Positions 25,530 to 34,881 are shown, counted from the stretch's first letter. The stretch is DNA of 64,000 nucleotides from Pseudomonas sp. FP198 (GCF_030687895.1 NZ_CP117452.1:823501-887500); one strand, 5' to 3'. Translations and numbers: made by a program. Notes: generated by a model from the sequence alone, not told the origin.

Positions 25530-26771
25530 TCAAGCCTGGCGCTGTAGCCACTCCACCATCCCCAACCCCGCCGCACGACCGCTGGCAAAGCATGCCGTAA
25601 GCAAGTATCCGCCGGTCGGCGCTTCCCAATCGAGCATCTCTCCCGCGCAGAAAACGCCGGGCACTTGCTTGAGCATCAGTCGCTCATCGAGTGCTTCGAA
25701 AGTCACGCCGCCGGCACTGCTGATGGCTTCGTCCAGCGGACGGGTGTTCACCAGCGTGACCGGCAACGCCTTGATCGCCTGGGCCAGCCGCGCCATGTCG
25801 GCAAAACAATCGGCTGGAGTCAGTTCCCGTAATAACGCTGCCTTGACCCCGTCGAGCCCCAACTGGCTGTGCAGATGCTTGGCCATCGAGCGAGAACCGC
25901 GCGGCTTGCTTAATGCCTGGAGAACCTTGTCCAAAGGCCTGCCCGGCAGCAGGTCCAGGTGAATGGTCGCGCTGCCGTGTTGATTGATGGCCTCACGAAT
26001 CCGCGCCGACAGCGCATAGATCAGGCTGCCTTCGATGCCGGTAGCGGTGATGACGCATTCGCCGAGGCGTGGTACGTCATCGTTAAGGCCGATGGCAATG
26101 TTCTTCAGTGGGGTGCCGGCAAATTTGGCGATCATCAGATCGCTCCAGCCCGGCACATCGAACCCGCAGTTGCTTGGCTGCAGAGGCGCGAGGACCACGC
26201 CGCGCTGTTCCAGCGGCAACATCCAGGCACCGTCGGAGCCCAGGCGAGACCAACTGCCGCCTCCCAGCGCCAATAAGGTCGCGTCGGGCAGCAGGGCCTT
26301 TTCCCCGTCCATGCTGGCAATGCGCAGGCTGCCGTCGGCATTCCAGCCAAGCCAGCGGTGGCGCGTATGAATCAGCACGCCGGCATCGCGCAGGCGCTTG
26401 AGCCAGGCGCGCAGCAGCGGGGCGGCCTTCATATCGGTAGGAAATACCCGCCCGGAGCTGCCGACAAAGGTGTCGATGCCCAGGCCGTGAATCCATTCGC
26501 ACAGCTCATTCGCGCCAAATGCTCGCAGCAGCGGGGCGATATTCGGTGCGCGTTCGCCGTAGCGGGAGAGAAACGCCGGGAAGGCTTCCGAGTGAGTGAT
26601 GTTCATGCCGCCGACACCGGCCAGCAGAAATTTCCTGCCCACCGATGGCATGCCGTCGTACAGGTCGACCTGGAGGCCGGCCTGGCTCAGTACCTCGGCC
26701 GCCATGAGGCCGGCCGGGCCGCCGCCGATGATGGCGATGTTTGGGGTGGAAGGCTTGGTGGTCGAGGTCAT
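25530..26771 (-). CDS. TIGR03862-type flavoprotein (HI0933-like, NAD(P)/FAD-dependent)
   Basis: From the ATG at 26771 the product is 413 residues; an alternative ATG at 26804 is also possible and neither has a strong ribosome site. The N-terminal Rossmann motif IAIIGGGPAGLMAAEVL binds FAD. GVGGMNITHSEAFP is the HI0933-family glycine/Asn signature. TLLALGGGSWSRLGSDG and the C-terminal GVFCAGEMLDWEAPTGGYLLTACFASGRAAG complete the FAD site. The enzymatic reaction of the family is not established. Convergent with rhlE; no operon partner. Confidence 0.85.
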   Translation of the reverse strand: MTSTTKPSTPNIAIIGGGPAGLMAAEVLSQAGLQVDLYDGMPSVGRKFLLAGVGGMNITHSEAFPAFLSRYGERAPNIAPLLRAFGANELCEWIHGLGIDTFVGSSGRVFPTDMKAAPLLRAWLKRLRDAGVLIHTRHRWLGWNADGSLRIASMDGEKALLPDATLLALGGGSWSRLGSDGAWMLPLEQRGVVLAPLQPSNCGFDVPGWSDLMIAKFAGTPLKNIAIGLNDDVPRLGECVITATGIEGSLIYALSARIREAINQHGSATIHLDLLPGRPLDKVLQALSKPRGSRSMAKHLHSQLGLDGVKAALLRELTPADCFADMARLAQAIKALPVTLVNTRPLDEAISSAGGVTFEALDERLMLKQVPGVFCAGEMLDWEAPTGGYLLTACFASGRAAGLGMVEWLQRQA

Positions 26772-26822
26772 GATCGGGCTGTGGGGCAGGAGTAGGCGGG
26801 GCATTCTATCAGCACAAATCCC

Positions 26823-26911
26823 TGTGGGAGCGAGCCTGCTCGCGAATGCGGTGTGTCAGTTACATGAGCATCAACTGGTGCATTGCATTCGCGAGCAGGC
26901 TCGCTCCCACA
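26823..26911. repeat. REP pair, TGTGGGAGCGAGC family
   Basis: Inverted units (CCTG variant) with outward TGTGGG ends, between the flavoprotein gene start and the HDAC-like gene stop. Confidence 0.92.
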
Positions 26912-27050
26912 GGGGGGATATATGGATGGCTGGAAAGTCTGGTTAAAAAACAGCCAAGCTCTTGCGAGCTATAGGCGGCATAGGTTGTAGGCCCTTTCGC
27001 TCAGGTTATCCACAGGCCGCTCCACAGGCATTGTGGGTAACGCGCAGACT

Positions 27051-27971
27051 TCAGTGACAACCTGATGACGTCCAGACCCTTTGTGCGCTGTGGTGCAGGA
27101 TCCCATGGCGGCGGGCCAGGGCCTTGCGGTCCTTGCTGTAGCCGCCGCCGATCACGCCGACTACCGGAATGTCCCGGCCCAGGCAGTGGCGCATGACGCT
27201 CTCGTCCCGGGCGGCGAGGCCTTCGTCGGTCAGCTTCAGGTAACCGAGGGCATCGTCCTTGTGCACATCGACGCCAGCGTCATAGAGCACCAGATCCGGC
27301 TGATAGAGCGGCAGCAGGTAATTGAGTGCGTCATCGACGACCTTCAGGTAAGCGGCGTCCTCCATGCCCATCGGCAGGGGAATATCCCAGTCGCTTTGCG
27401 CCTTGCGTGCAGGAAAATTCTTTTCGCAGTGCAAGGAAACTGTCACGGCGTCGGGAGTGTCATGGAGTATTCGAGCCGTACCGTCGCCCTGGTGCACGTC
27501 GCAGTCGAAAATCAGCACTCGCGAGACCTGACCGCTGGCGAGGAAATAGCGGCTGATCACCGCCAGGTCATTGAAGATGCAAAAGCCGGCCGGGTGGTCG
27601 TAGTGGGCGTGGTGGGTACCGCCGGCCAGGTGACAGGCCAGTCCGTGTTCGAGGGCCTGCTCGGCGGCCAGCAGTGATCCGCCGACGGCGCGTACCGTTC
27701 GGCGAGCCAAGGCTTCGCTCCAGGGCAGGCCGAGGCGCCGTTGGTCTTCGCGGGACAACTCGCCGCCCATGTAGCGTTCGATATAAGCGCGATCATGGGC
27801 CAGGGCGAGCACGTCCGGCGGACACAGGGGCGGACGCAGCAGGTCCGAGTCCCGGGCCAGGCCGCTGTCCACCAGGTGATCGCGCAGCAGGCGGAACTTG
27901 TCCATGGGGAAACGGTGCTCCGTAGGGAATTCGGGGCTGTAGTCTTCGTGGTAGATCAGCGGAAGCGGCAT
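27051..27971 (-). CDS. Histone-deacetylase-family (class II-like) amidohydrolase
   Basis: The ATG at 27971 gives 306 residues starting MPLPLIYHEDYSPEFPTEHR. Zn-hydrolase motifs: LAGGTHHAHYDHPAGFCIFND (catalytic His pair), IFDCDVHQGDGTA (metal Asp and His) and YDAGVDVHKDDALGYLKLT (metal Asp). The deacetylase fold removes acetyl groups from lysine, polyamines or small amides; the substrate here cannot be assigned. An upstream in-frame extension to 28589 is antisense to the acetyltransferase gene and is not used. It diverges from the GNAT gene. Confidence 0.9.
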   Translation of the reverse strand: MPLPLIYHEDYSPEFPTEHRFPMDKFRLLRDHLVDSGLARDSDLLRPPLCPPDVLALAHDRAYIERYMGGELSREDQRRLGLPWSEALARRTVRAVGGSLLAAEQALEHGLACHLAGGTHHAHYDHPAGFCIFNDLAVISRYFLASGQVSRVLIFDCDVHQGDGTARILHDTPDAVTVSLHCEKNFPARKAQSDWDIPLPMGMEDAAYLKVVDDALNYLLPLYQPDLVLYDAGVDVHKDDALGYLKLTDEGLAARDESVMRHCLGRDIPVVGVIGGGYSKDRKALARRHGILHHSAQRVWTSSGCH

Positions 27972-28043
27972 GGTGTTTTCAGTGGCGGGTGAGTGACGGA
28001 TCCTACCAGCGATGTAGACTCTGGGCATGGAAAGGGAGTGAAG

Positions 28044-28613
28044 ATGGAGCCGATACTGGAAGTGGAAAGCGCACGGCTGATATTGCGGCAGTGGCGCGAT
28101 GAAGATCTGCCGGCGTTTGCGGCGATGTCTGCCGATCCGCAAGTGATGCGTTATTTTCCGGCCCCCCTGAGTCGCCTGGAAAGCGCTGCGTTGATCGGCC
28201 GGGTGCGCGGGCATTTTGCCGAGCATGGCTTTGGTTTGTGGGCATTGGAGCGCAAGGACACCGGTGCCTTCATCGGTTTTACCGGGTTGGGCGTGGTCGG
28301 GTTCGATGCGCATTTCACCCCGGCGGTGGAAATCGGCTGGCGCCTGGCGCGCGAGCACTGGGGGCTGGGGTATGCCAGCGAAGCCGCGTGGACCGCGTTG
28401 CGTTGCGCCTTCGACCGCTTGGGCCTGGACGAGGTGGTGGCGTTTACCGCTGTGGATAACTTGCCTTCGCAGAAAGTCATGCAGGCCATCGGCATGCAGC
28501 ACGATCCGGAGGATGATTTCGAACACCCAAAGCTCGCGGTCGGTCATCCATTGCGTCACCATGTGCTCTATCGCATCAATCGTGAGCAATGGTTACAGAC
28601 CCTTCACGGTTAG
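28044..28613 (+). CDS. GNAT family N-acetyltransferase (RimJ/RimL-like)
   Basis: The ATG at 28044 follows AGGGAGTGAAG; the product is 189 residues. The RimJ/RimL-type start (LILRQWRDEDLPAFAAM), the acetyl-CoA loop REHWGLGYASEA and the conserved DNLPSQKVMQAIGM place it in Acetyltransf_3. The acceptor may be a protein N-terminus or a small metabolite. It diverges from the deacetylase-fold gene, an arrangement in which an acetyltransferase and a deacetylase share a control region of about 70 bases. Confidence 0.87.
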   Translation: MEPILEVESARLILRQWRDEDLPAFAAMSADPQVMRYFPAPLSRLESAALIGRVRGHFAEHGFGLWALERKDTGAFIGFTGLGVVGFDAHFTPAVEIGWRLAREHWGLGYASEAAWTALRCAFDRLGLDEVVAFTAVDNLPSQKVMQAIGMQHDPEDDFEHPKLAVGHPLRHHVLYRINREQWLQTLHG

Positions 28614-28717
28614 CCGACACGGACGTTTACAATGCCCGCCAAAATGGCCAGGGCCAATTATCGATCCGCCGCCGCAGCACAGCCTGCGCGGTTTTGTGCT
28701 GTGTGAGGAAAATCTGA

Positions 28718-29587
28718 ATGAGCCACGTGTTGGAAGATCTGGTCGACCTGCTGACCCTGGAACCGATCGAAGAGAACCTGTTTCGCGGTCGCAGCCAGGA
28801 CCTGGGCTTTCGCCAGCTGTTCGGTGGCCAGGTGCTGGGCCAGTCGCTGTCGGCGGCCAGCCAGACCGTGGAAGAGGCGCGCCATGTGCATTCGATGCAT
28901 GGCTACTTCCTGCGCCCGGGCGATGCGGCGTTGCCGGTGGTCTACCAGGTGGATCGCGTGCGCGATGGCGGCAGCTTCAGCACCCGACGGGTCACGGCGA
29001 TCCAGAAGGGCAACCCGATCTTCACCTGCAGCGCGTCGTTCCAGTACGACGAACAGGGCTTCGAGCACCAGAGCACGATGCCGCAGGTCGTCGGGCCGGA
29101 AAACCTGCCCTCGGAACTGGAACTGACCCAGCAGCGCGCGCACCTGTTGCCTGAACACATGCGCGAAAAACTGCTGTGCCCCAAGCCGATCGAGGTGCGC
29201 CCGGTCACCGAAAAGGACCCGTACAACCCGCAACCGGCCGATCCGGTCAAGTACGTGTGGTTCCGTGCCGATGGCGCCTTGGCGGATTCCCCGGCCCTGC
29301 ATAAATACCTGCTGGCCTATGCGTCGGATTTCGGCCTGCTGACCACCTCGTTGCTGCCTCATGGCAAATCGGTCTGGCACAAGGACATGCAGGTCGCCAG
29401 CCTCGACCACGCGCTGTGGTTCCATGCCGACCTGCGCGCCGATGACTGGTTGCTCTACGCCATGGACAGCCCCTGGGCCGGCAATTCCCGTGGCTTCTCC
29501 CGGGGCAGTGTGTTCAATCGCGGCGGGCAACTGGTGGCCTCGGTGACCCAGGAAGGCCTGATCCGCCATCGCAAGGACTGGGCATGA
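28718..29587 (+). CDS. tesB: Acyl-CoA thioesterase II
   Basis: The 289-residue protein has the usual TesB length and two hot-dog halves (residues 1-125 and 165-289). The first half carries FRGRSQDLGFRQLFGGQVLGQ. Catalytic residues of the second half are visible: Asp in ASLDHALWFH, Ser in RGFSRGSVF and Gln in SVTQEGLIR. It hydrolyses medium- and long-chain acyl-CoA to free fatty acid and CoA in the cytoplasm. The start has GAGGAAAATCTG upstream. The stop overlaps the next ATG (ATGA), coupling it to the HAD phosphatase. Confidence 0.93.
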   Translation: MSHVLEDLVDLLTLEPIEENLFRGRSQDLGFRQLFGGQVLGQSLSAASQTVEEARHVHSMHGYFLRPGDAALPVVYQVDRVRDGGSFSTRRVTAIQKGNPIFTCSASFQYDEQGFEHQSTMPQVVGPENLPSELELTQQRAHLLPEHMREKLLCPKPIEVRPVTEKDPYNPQPADPVKYVWFRADGALADSPALHKYLLAYASDFGLLTTSLLPHGKSVWHKDMQVASLDHALWFHADLRADDWLLYAMDSPWAGNSRGFSRGSVFNRGGQLVASVTQEGLIRHRKDWA

Positions 29588-30177
29588 GCCTGGCCGATGT
29601 GCGGCACTGGGTGTTCGACATGGACGGCACGCTGACCATCGCCGTGCATGATTTCGCCGCGATCCGCGTGGCCCTGGCGATTCCGGCCGAAGACGACATC
29701 CTCACGCATCTGGCGGGATTGCCCGCTGAAGAAGCCACGGCCAAACATGCCTGGTTGCTGGAACACGAGCGGGACCTGGCGCTGGGCTCCAGGCCCGCGC
29801 CGGGGGCGGTGGAGCTGGTCCGCGAGTTGGCCGGGCGTGGTTATCGCCTGGGCATCCTGACGCGCAATGCCCGCGAGCTCGCCCACGTGACGCTTGAGGC
29901 GATCGGCCTGGCCGATTGTTTTGCCGTGGAGGACGTTCTCGGTCGTGATGAAGCGCCGCCCAAGCCGCATCCCGGTGGCCTGTTGAAACTGGCCGAGGCC
30001 TGGAACGTGGCGCCCGAGACCATGGTGATGGTGGGCGACTACCGCTTTGACCTCGACTGCGGCCGCGCGGCGGGCGCGCGGACGGTGCTGGTGAATCTGC
30101 CGGACAATCCCTGGCCGGAGCTGACGGACTGGCATGCGCGTGATTGCGCCGAGTTGCGGCGGATGCTTTCGGCTTGA
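29584..30177 (+). CDS. HAD-superfamily hydrolase (phosphoglycolate-phosphatase-like)
   Basis: The 197-residue protein has HAD motif I FDMDGTLT (nucleophile Asp 11, Asp 13), motif II ILTRNA, motif III Lys in PPKPHPGG and motif IV VGDYRFDLDCG. A small helical cap sits between motifs I and II, as in subfamily IA phosphatases. The substrate is not determinable. It overlaps tesB by four bases and is thus the second gene of a two-gene operon, ending before a REP pair. Confidence 0.88.
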   Translation: MSLADVRHWVFDMDGTLTIAVHDFAAIRVALAIPAEDDILTHLAGLPAEEATAKHAWLLEHERDLALGSRPAPGAVELVRELAGRGYRLGILTRNARELAHVTLEAIGLADCFAVEDVLGRDEAPPKPHPGGLLKLAEAWNVAPETMVMVGDYRFDLDCGRAAGARTVLVNLPDNPWPELTDWHARDCAELRRMLSA

Positions 30178-30197
30178 GAGGTTGGTTGACTGATCGA

Positions 30198-30299
30198 CCG
30201 CCATCGCGAGCAAGCTCGCTCCCACAGTGGAACTACGGCGAACATGGATTTTGTGATGCACAGGAATCCCCTGTGGGAGCGAGCTTGCTCGCGATGAGG
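30198..30299. repeat. Two REPs in reversed orientation, TGTGGGAGCGAGC family
   Basis: ATCGCGAGCAAGCTCGCTCC...ACA precedes TGTGGGAGCGAGCTTGCTCG, so the TGTGGG ends face each other across about 45 bases, as at 25416-25517. It lies between the convergent HAD and alpha/beta-hydrolase genes. Confidence 0.88.
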
Positions 30300-30320
30300 C
30301 CCTGAAAGTCGACACAACGC

Positions 30321-31268
30321 TCACTGCCCAAACAACACCCTCAACCCCTCCGGCGAATTGAACATCCCGTCCCCATCGTGCCCAACCCCGGGCACTTCGA
30401 TCAGTCGCTGATTCAACCCTTGCGGGTGGCGCCGGGTCAGGTAGTCAAAGAAGAAATGCCCCCGTAGCAGCCGATACGCCCCTTGTGTCTGCGCCTCACA
30501 ACCTTTATCCAGCGCCGGATGTTCCGGGTCGATGTCCTGTTGTCCAAGCAGATAGACGATGTCGCGCTTGATGTAGCGATCCTCGAGCTGGGCGGACGTT
30601 TGCCCGGTGGCGTAGGCGGGCAGGTTTTCCAGGCCGTATTTCCAGCGATTGAAGCCTGGGCAACTGACCGGGTCGAACGCCATGGGCCGCTGTGCGTCCA
30701 GGTAGGCGTAGGACGAAGGGTTGGCGATCACGAACCGTGGGCTGATGCGATATGTGCCATGGGCAAGCAGGGCATAGCGCTGCACCACTTGGGCGCCGCC
30801 GGAGTGGCCGACGATGACGATGTCTTTCACTGCGGGAAACTGCTGGCGGTCGCTGACCCGCGCAACGATGTCGTCCAGCACCTGGAATGAACTGAGCGGT
30901 TTCGGCCCCGTGGACAGGCCGCCCGCCATCCAGTCATTGCCCTGCCAGCGCAGGATTTCAGCAGGCAACTGATGGCGCGCCACGTCATGTTCGTTGAGAA
31001 ACTGTGGGGCAATGATCAACGTCGTCGCCGATTGACCGGCTTGTGCCGCGGCTTTTTCAGCGCTGTGCAAGTAAGTGTCGGCGTTGCGCAGCCGACCATG
31101 GAGGATGATCAGCACCCGCTCGATCGAGGCCGGTGGCGGGCTGACACCGACGGCCATGGCGCCGCCCCTGATCTGCAAGCGTCCCTCGGCGATCACCTTG
31201 ACGCCGTGTTCCTCGGCCTGGGCCACGGCGCAGCACAGCACCAGCCCGAGCAATGCCCGCCACTTCAT
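30321..31268 (-). CDS. Exported alpha/beta-hydrolase
   Basis: The 315-residue protein starts with a signal peptide (LLGLVLCCAVAQA). An oxyanion-type HGR (ILHGRLRNADTY), the nucleophile elbow VGHSGGAQVVQRYA, and a late His in VPGVGHDGDGMF form a plausible Ser-Asp-His triad; DQQDIDPEHP could supply the acid. It is a predicted periplasmic esterase/lipase-like enzyme; the substrate is unknown. Its ATG begins directly after the stop of the metallopeptidase gene (TAGATG), so the two form one translational unit. Confidence 0.82.
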   Translation of the reverse strand: MKWRALLGLVLCCAVAQAEEHGVKVIAEGRLQIRGGAMAVGVSPPPASIERVLIILHGRLRNADTYLHSAEKAAAQAGQSATTLIIAPQFLNEHDVARHQLPAEILRWQGNDWMAGGLSTGPKPLSSFQVLDDIVARVSDRQQFPAVKDIVIVGHSGGAQVVQRYALLAHGTYRISPRFVIANPSSYAYLDAQRPMAFDPVSCPGFNRWKYGLENLPAYATGQTSAQLEDRYIKRDIVYLLGQQDIDPEHPALDKGCEAQTQGAYRLLRGHFFFDYLTRRHPQGLNQRLIEVPGVGHDGDGMFNSPEGLRVLFGQ

Positions 31269-32147
31269 CTACAGGGTTTTCGCCGCGAAGGTGTCGCACT
31301 GGCTGACCTGGCCTTGAGAAAAACCGGTCTTGAACCAGCGCACCCGTTGTGCCGAGGTGCCGTGAGTAAACGAGTCCGGCACCACGCGGCCCTGGCCTTG
31401 TTGCTGCAGGCGATCGTCGCCAATGGCATTGGCGGCGGTCAAGGCCTCTTCGATATCCCCCGGTTCAAGCCAGTTCAGGCGCTTTTGCGCGTGGTTGGCC
31501 CAGACGCCCGCCAGGCAATCGGCCTGCAATTCCTGGCGCACCAGCAAACCACCGTCGCCTTCCATCTGCCGGCCTTGCTGGCGCGCTTCCTGGATTTTCG
31601 CCGACACGCCGAGCAGCGTCTGTACGTGGTGGCCCACTTCATGAGCGATGACGTAGGCTTGGGCAAAGTCTCCGGCGGCGGAAAAGCGCTGGGACATTTC
31701 CTTGAAGAAACTCATGTCCAGGTAAACCTGCCGGTCCGCCGGACAGTAGAAGGGGCCTGTCGCCGAGGAAGCCAGGCCGCACGCCGAGTTGACCCGACCG
31801 CTGAACAGCACCAGCTTCGGTTGCTGGTACTGGCGCCCGGCCTGTTGGAAAACCTGGCCCCAGGTGTCTTCGGTATCGCCCAGGATGGAGCGCACGAATT
31901 CAGCCTGTTCGTCGTTGGCCGGTGGCGCCTGGCGCGTTTGCGAAGGAGCGGGCGCGGAAGCCTGGTCCATCTGTCCGGTCAGTTGCCCGAGAATCTGCAT
32001 CGGGTCCTGGCCGGTGATCCAGCCGATGCCGACGATCAGGATAATGGCCGTCAGGCTCAAGCCCTTGCCGCCACCAAAACGCATCCCGCCGCCGTCACCG
32101 CGGGCGTCCACCACGTTGTCACTGCGGCGACCTTTTTTCCATAACAT
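31269..32147 (-). CDS. Neutral zinc metallopeptidase, YpfJ family
   Basis: The 292-residue protein has one membrane anchor near the N-terminus (LSLTAIILIVGIGWITG) after a positively charged glycine-rich start. A Pro/Ala linker and a peptidase domain follow, with the zinc signature AHEVGHHVQ and a third-ligand region (QADCLAGVWANHAQ). The C-terminal TFTHGTSAQRVRWFKTGF is characteristic of the family (TIGR-type KPN_02809/YpfJ). The catalytic domain should be periplasmic; the substrate is unknown. GAGGATTTCCCCC precedes the ATG. First gene of an operon with the exported hydrolase. Confidence 0.88.
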   Translation of the reverse strand: MLWKKGRRSDNVVDARGDGGGMRFGGGKGLSLTAIILIVGIGWITGQDPMQILGQLTGQMDQASAPAPSQTRQAPPANDEQAEFVRSILGDTEDTWGQVFQQAGRQYQQPKLVLFSGRVNSACGLASSATGPFYCPADRQVYLDMSFFKEMSQRFSAAGDFAQAYVIAHEVGHHVQTLLGVSAKIQEARQQGRQMEGDGGLLVRQELQADCLAGVWANHAQKRLNWLEPGDIEEALTAANAIGDDRLQQQGQGRVVPDSFTHGTSAQRVRWFKTGFSQGQVSQCDTFAAKTL

Positions 32148-32395
32148 GGGGGAAATCCTCTGAATGACCGTGCGAAGAATGGCTGCTGTGGCGAAGAGTC
32201 TAGCTTTCAGGAGCGCAAGGTGCGCGCATGCTTGAGCTTTCAGGCAACTGACAGGGATTTTGGTTCATCAGTGCGCCGATCCTGCCCGAGGGCGGAATTT
32301 TCATTACACTTCGGACCAGAACTATCGGAATCCTCGCTGGCCCAACAAGTGCATCAAGGATCACGGCCTTTCATCAAGCAACGCAGGTTTCCCTC

Positions 32396-33274
32396 ATGAC
32401 CGTCAGCACTCCGCTCTCCGGCGTCAACCAGGCTTTCAAGGGCATCGTGCTTATTCTGGTCGCAACGTTCCTGTTCTCCAGTCACGACGCGTTGTCCAAA
32501 TATCTCTCGGGTTTTTATCCGATCATCATGGTGGTCTGGGCCCGTTACGTGGTGCACACGTTGTTGATGGCGGGCATTTTCCTGCCGCGCTCGGGGCTGC
32601 GGGTGCTGCGGACCAAGCGTCCGTTGTGGCAACTGGCCCGGGCGTTGTGCCTGTTGGGCACCAGTCTGTTTTTCACCACGGCGCTGATGTACATCCCCTT
32701 GGCCGAGGCGACCGCGGTCAACTTCCTCGCCCCCGTGCTGGTCACCGCGTTGTCAGTGCCGTTGCTGGGCGAACACGTGACGCGCGGTCAGTGGATCGCG
32801 GTGATCTTCGGTTTCATCGGCGTGCTGATCATTGTCCATCCAGGTGGTGATCTGTTCACCCCGGCGGTGCTGTTGCCGTTCTGTTCGGCGCTATTTTTCT
32901 GTTTCTACCAATTGCTCACACGCAAGCTCAGTGAGATCGACAGCCCGACCACCAGCAACTTTTTTGCTGGCCTGTGCAACACGTTGGTGATGAGCGCGCT
33001 GGTGCCGTTCTTCTGGCAAGTGCCCAGCGTGACCCACGGCTTGATGATGCTCGCATTGGGCGCCTGCGGGATGACCGCGCACCTGATGCTGACCCAGGCC
33101 TTCCGCTTCGCCGCCCCGGCGTTGCTGGCGCCATTCGGGTATTGCCAGATTGTCTTTGCCGGGTTGCTCGGCTGGCTGTTGTTCAGCCATACGCCGACGC
33201 TGACCACGGTAGTGGGTATCGTCCTGATCTGCTTGAGTGGGTTGGCGGCGGCGTGGCAGCAGCGGCGCAAGTAA
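32396..33274 (+). CDS. EamA/DMT-family transporter
   Basis: The 292-residue protein has ten predicted helices in two EamA repeats. VATFLFSSHDALSKYL at helix 1 and FFTTALMYIPLAEATAVNFLAPVLVTALSVPLLGE (first repeat end) resemble the SAM/RarD-like small-molecule exporter branch found beside amino-acid genes. Inner-membrane transport of an unidentified metabolite is inferred. The 248 bases separating it from the divergent metallopeptidase gene hold no other gene and should contain both promoters. A REP pair follows. Confidence 0.86.
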   Translation: MTVSTPLSGVNQAFKGIVLILVATFLFSSHDALSKYLSGFYPIIMVVWARYVVHTLLMAGIFLPRSGLRVLRTKRPLWQLARALCLLGTSLFFTTALMYIPLAEATAVNFLAPVLVTALSVPLLGEHVTRGQWIAVIFGFIGVLIIVHPGGDLFTPAVLLPFCSALFFCFYQLLTRKLSEIDSPTTSNFFAGLCNTLVMSALVPFFWQVPSVTHGLMMLALGACGMTAHLMLTQAFRFAAPALLAPFGYCQIVFAGLLGWLLFSHTPTLTTVVGIVLICLSGLAAAWQQRRK

Positions 33275-33306
33275 AGCTCAAACCTTTTATAGCTGGCAGA
33301 GGTTTT

Positions 33307-33401
33307 TGTGGCGAGGGAGCTTGCTCCCGCTGGGCTGCGAAGCGGCCCTCGCTTTTTTGCGATTGCTGCGCAATCGAGCGGGAGCAAGCTCCCTCGCCAC
33401 G
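33307..33401. repeat. REP pair, GTGGCGAGGGAGC family
   Basis: Inverted TGTGGCGAGGGAGCTTGCTC units between the convergent DMT and MFS transporter genes. Confidence 0.92.
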
Positions 33402-33428
33402 GGTAAATCACTGTCCGTTAGTTCACGG

Positions 33429-34766
33429 TCAGTTTTCCAAGGACGGAACCTTGCGCGGCGCCATGAAGTACATCCAGATCAGCGCAATGAAATACATCGC
33501 CGGAATCAGGGTGAACAGCACCGTGTAGTTGTTATGGGTGACGGTCAGGATGTGCCCCACCAACTGGGTCATGAACATCCCGCCGATGGCCGCGCACATG
33601 CCGCCGAAGCCGAACACCGTGCTCATCATGTGCTTGGGCGTGTAGTCCATCACCAGGCTCCAGATATTCGCCGTCCAGGCCTGGTGCGCGCCGATGGCCA
33701 GGGAGATGGCAAACACTGCCACCCACAGGCTGCTGGAGCCGGCGGCCATGATCACCCCCACGATGCAGCAGGCGAACAGCAGCATAGAGACCAGTCGCGC
33801 CTTGATCGGGTCGAGCCCGCGACCGATCAGGAACGAGGACAGGATCCCGCCGCCGACGCTGCCGAAGTCGGCGGTCAGGTAGATGATGATCAGCGGGATG
33901 CCCATCTGGGTCACGTTGATGCCCAGGTTGTATTGCTGGTTGAGAAACGGCGGCAGCCAGTAGAGGTAGAACCAGAACACCGGCGCGGTAATCGAGTAGG
34001 CCAGGGCGAAGGCCCAGGTGCCGCGCATGCGCAGGATACGGGAGAACGGTACGCGGACCTGGTCCGGTTCTTCCTGGGCCTGGATGTAGTCCAGTTCCGA
34101 CTGTTTGACGCTGGGGTGATCTTCCGGGTTGAAGTATTTCAGGCCCCAGAACAGCAACCAGATCCCGCCTAGCGCGGCCATGCACAGGAACGCGGCCTGC
34201 CAGCCCCATACGTGCAGGATCAGCGGCAGCAGCATCGGCGTGAACATCGCGCCAACGTTGGTGCCGGCGTTGAAGATGCCGGTGGCCACGGCCCGTTCGC
34301 CGGCCGGGAACCACAGCCGCGTGGTCTTGACGCAGGCCGGGTAGTTGGCGGCTTCGGTCAGGCCGAGGATGAAGCGACAGACCATGAAACCCACCGCCGA
34401 AGTGGCCAGGCCATGGGCGCCGGTTGCCAGGCTCCAGAGCAGCACGGCGCAGAAGAACACCCGCTTGACGCCGATCCGGTCGATCAGGCGACCTTGCAGC
34501 AGGAAGCCGACCGCATAACCGACCTGAAACCAGAAGTTGATATTGGCGTAGTCCATCGCCGTCCAGCTCATTTCCTTGGCCAGGATAGGCTGCATGACCC
34601 CCAAGGCGGCGCGGTCGATGTAGTTCAAGGTGGTAGCGAAAAACACCAGGGCAAGCATGCCCCAACGGGTCTTGCCCACGGCCATGGCGCCACGGATCTT
34701 GTCGCCGATGCCACCTTGGGCGGCACTCAGGCCGGGGGCCAGGCGGGAACTCTGGGAAGGAATCAT
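33429..34766 (-). CDS. MFS transporter (anion:cation symporter family), probable quinate/shikimate-pathway uptake
   Basis: The protein has 12 predicted helices. ATG 34766 is used; a GTG at 34775 is an alternative. Family marks are LNYIDRAALGVMQPILAKEM, GRLIDRIGVKRVFF and RFILGLTEAANYPACVKTTRLWFP, the last typical of ACS-type carboxylate and hexuronate symporters. It diverges from quiC, and the remaining neighbours are shikimate dehydrogenase, dehydroquinase and a TetR regulator. Uptake of quinate, shikimate or a related hydroaromatic acid is therefore the best guess. Three TTCGATNATCG-like boxes lie between it and quiC. Confidence 0.85.
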   Translation of the reverse strand: MIPSQSSRLAPGLSAAQGGIGDKIRGAMAVGKTRWGMLALVFFATTLNYIDRAALGVMQPILAKEMSWTAMDYANINFWFQVGYAVGFLLQGRLIDRIGVKRVFFCAVLLWSLATGAHGLATSAVGFMVCRFILGLTEAANYPACVKTTRLWFPAGERAVATGIFNAGTNVGAMFTPMLLPLILHVWGWQAAFLCMAALGGIWLLFWGLKYFNPEDHPSVKQSELDYIQAQEEPDQVRVPFSRILRMRGTWAFALAYSITAPVFWFYLYWLPPFLNQQYNLGINVTQMGIPLIIIYLTADFGSVGGGILSSFLIGRGLDPIKARLVSMLLFACCIVGVIMAAGSSSLWVAVFAISLAIGAHQAWTANIWSLVMDYTPKHMMSTVFGFGGMCAAIGGMFMTQLVGHILTVTHNNYTVLFTLIPAMYFIALIWMYFMAPRKVPSLEN

Positions 34767-34881
34767 AAGGTGCACCCGTTCTTGAAATTCTTATGGTGTG
34801 GTCTGGGTCTGCATTGAGGCTCGCGCCGCAACCCGGCGTCAATGTGGGGCCGATGGTGCGCAGTGGACAAAAAATCGTCAA

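Noticed and set aside
27972-28589. N-terminal extension of the HDAC-like protein
   Set aside because: The extension runs antisense through the acetyltransferase gene and shows no relation to the deacetylase family.
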